Positions 6,371-7,018 of a stretch of 7,018 bases of DNA are shown piece by piece (position 1 is the first letter of the stretch; every line of letters begins with the position of its first letter). This DNA comes from Clostridia bacterium (lineage in GTDB: Bacteria > Bacillota > Clostridia > Oscillospirales > CAG-272), in NCBI GenBank assembly GCA_017386965.1, contig JAFOGE010000163.1:1-7018 (forward strand), written 5' to 3'. Under the pieces are notes generated by a model, which worked only from the letters and a program-made list of their open reading frames with translations, did not search any database and was not told where the DNA came from. The translations under genes and the position numbers were made by a program.

Positions 6371-6399
6371 ATTATAGCACGCGCAATGCGCGGTGTCAA
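6371..6399 (-). promoter_or_regulatory. Perfect-consensus sigma-A promoter of the lipoprotein gene
   Basis: On the minus strand TTGACA (6399-6394), a 17-base spacer and TATAAT (6376-6371). The start of transcription is expected near 6364, giving a leader of about 33 bases. A consensus promoter on a modest lipoprotein gene suggests either high expression or a promoter held down by a repressor. Confidence 0.88.
6380..6392. promoter_or_regulatory. Palindrome in the promoter spacer, possible operator
   Basis: CGCGCA-A-TGCGCG is a perfect 6+6 inverted repeat around one base, exactly between the -35 and -10 boxes of the lipoprotein promoter. A protein bound here would block RNA polymerase. It could also be chance in a locally GC-rich patch (GCGCGC recurs at 6401-6406). 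No regulator is encoded beside it. Confidence 0.4.
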
Positions 6400-6523
6400 G
6401 GCGCGCTTCCCGTTTTCAGCTCAAAAAGAACAAAATAATGTCGCAGAATGCACACAAATCACTGCGTTTTTTTCGATATTATCAATGGAATGTTACAAAA
6501 TTGATAAATTTTCGGCAAACCTC

Positions 6524-6552
6524 TTGTATATTTGAAGAAAATGAGTTAAAAT
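6524..6552 (+). promoter_or_regulatory. Likely gap promoter
   Basis: TTGTAT (6524-6529), a 17-base spacer and TAAAAT (6547-6552) in an AT-rich stretch, with transcription expected near 6559. The rest of the 291-base gap between the lipoprotein and gap genes (6332-6622) holds the opposite-facing lipoprotein promoter and no gene that I can support. Confidence 0.6.
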
Positions 6553-6563
6553 ATATGATGTAT

Positions 6564-6581
6564 GGAAAGGTCCACCTTTCC
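6564..6581 (+). promoter_or_regulatory. Hairpin at the 5' end of the gap leader
   Basis: GGAAAGGT-CC-ACCTTTCC is a perfect 8+8 inverted repeat with a two-base centre. As RNA, six or seven pairs with a four- to six-base loop are realistic. It would begin about five bases from the predicted mRNA 5' end. It may protect the mRNA from 5'-end decay or be a repressor operator just downstream of the promoter. No T-tract follows, so it is not a terminator. Confidence 0.55.
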
Positions 6582-6622
6582 GATCAAGACAACAAAAAAT
6601 ATAAACACGGAGGATCATTCCA

Positions 6623-7018
6623 ATGGCAAACGTAAAAGTTGCGATCAATGGCTTTGGCCGCATTGGCCGTCTGGCATTCCGTCAGATGTTCGGCGCAAAG
6701 GGCTATCAGGTAGTTGCAATCAACGACCTTACCCAGCCCTCCATGCTGGCTCACCTGCTCAAGTACGACTCTGCACAGGGCAGATACAACCACGAGGTTT
6801 CCGCAAATGACGAGGAAGGCACCATCACCGTTGACGGCAAGACCATCAAGATCTATGCCGAGAAGGACGCTGCAAATCTTCCTTGGAAGAAGCTGAAGAT
6901 CGACGTTGTTCTCGAGTGCACCGGCTTCTACACCTCTAAGGCAAAGTCCATGGCTCACATCAACGCAGGCGCAAAGAAGTGCGTTATCTCCGCACCCGCA
7001 GGCAACGATCTGAAGACC
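6623..7018 (+). CDS. gap: Glyceraldehyde-3-phosphate dehydrogenase, type I, N-terminal part (cut by window end)
   Basis: This enzyme of glycolysis oxidises and phosphorylates glyceraldehyde 3-phosphate to 1,3-bisphosphoglycerate with NAD+ in the cytoplasm. The first 132 of about 335 residues are present and open to the window edge. Seen: the Rossmann dinucleotide motif INGFGRIGR (8-16), Asp35 after the second strand (expected for NAD rather than NADP preference), YDSAQGRY (48-55), ECTGFY (99-104) and ISAPAGND (122-129). The catalytic cysteine lies beyond the window. The ATG at 6623 has GGAGG nine bases upstream (6609-6613). Codon use is strongly biased, as expected for a highly expressed glycolytic gene. 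Whether pgk follows cannot be seen. Confidence 0.97.
   Translation, partial: MANVKVAINGFGRIGRLAFRQMFGAKGYQVVAINDLTQPSMLAHLLKYDSAQGRYNHEVSANDEEGTITVDGKTIKIYAEKDAANLPWKKLKIDVVLECTGFYTSKAKSMAHINAGAKKCVISAPAGNDLKT

Noticed and set aside
6497..6512. AAAATT-GATA-AATTTT inverted repeat upstream of gap
   Set aside because: It is purely A/T, short and lies in an AT-rich promoter region where such repeats are expected by chance.
5096..6535. Plus-strand open frame of 479 codons opposite the lipoprotein gene
   Set aside because: It overlaps the glycosyltransferase end and runs antisense through the lipoprotein gene, its promoter and its terminator. Its product is rich in Arg/His/Cys with no domain, whereas the minus-strand frame has a lipobox, LRR motifs, a ribosome binding site and a promoter.

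Overview
This 7,018-base window looks like a chromosomal segment of an anaerobic, low-to-mid GC Gram-positive bacterium, most likely a gut Clostridia (Oscillospirales-like) species. That is an inference from protein style. The evidence is a three-domain ProRS ending in tyrosine with a cysteine zinc site, a DUF4830-type protein, a lipoprotein with BspA-like leucine-rich repeats, consensus sigma-A promoters and strong GGAGG ribosome binding sites. There is no sign of phage, plasmid, insertion sequence, CRISPR, rRNA or tRNA.

Layout. (1) Bases 1-1058 (+) hold the 3' part of a large secreted or surface protein with tandem OB-fold-like repeats, a Gly/Glu linker and a C-terminal beta-sandwich-like domain. 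It ends at a bidirectional terminator (1075-1120). (2) Bases 1164-4400 (-) hold three genes read right to left: proS (prolyl-tRNA synthetase), an FtsW/RodA/SpoVE (SEDS) peptidoglycan polymerase, and a small membrane-anchored DUF4830-type protein. proS has a perfect-consensus promoter. A terminator-like hairpin sits between proS and the SEDS gene. A long hairpin that buries the ribosome binding site sits between the SEDS and DUF4830 genes. (3) Bases 4521-5240 (+) hold a WecG/TagA/CpsF-family glycosyltransferase, divergent from proS. (4) Bases 5294-6331 (-) hold a lipoprotein with a short leucine-rich-repeat module. It converges on the glycosyltransferase, and its terminator overlaps the glycosyltransferase's last codons. 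Its promoter is again perfect consensus, with a palindrome inside the spacer. (5) Bases 6623-7018 (+) hold the start of gap (glyceraldehyde-3-phosphate dehydrogenase), cut by the window edge and preceded by a promoter and a 5' leader hairpin.

Together the genes are mainly housekeeping (translation, glycolysis) and envelope functions (peptidoglycan polymerisation, lipid-linked glycan transfer, surface proteins). I see no clear new multi-gene system. The parts most worth a second look are the RBS-occluding hairpin ahead of the DUF4830-type gene, the repeat-built surface protein, and the palindromes in the lipoprotein promoter.
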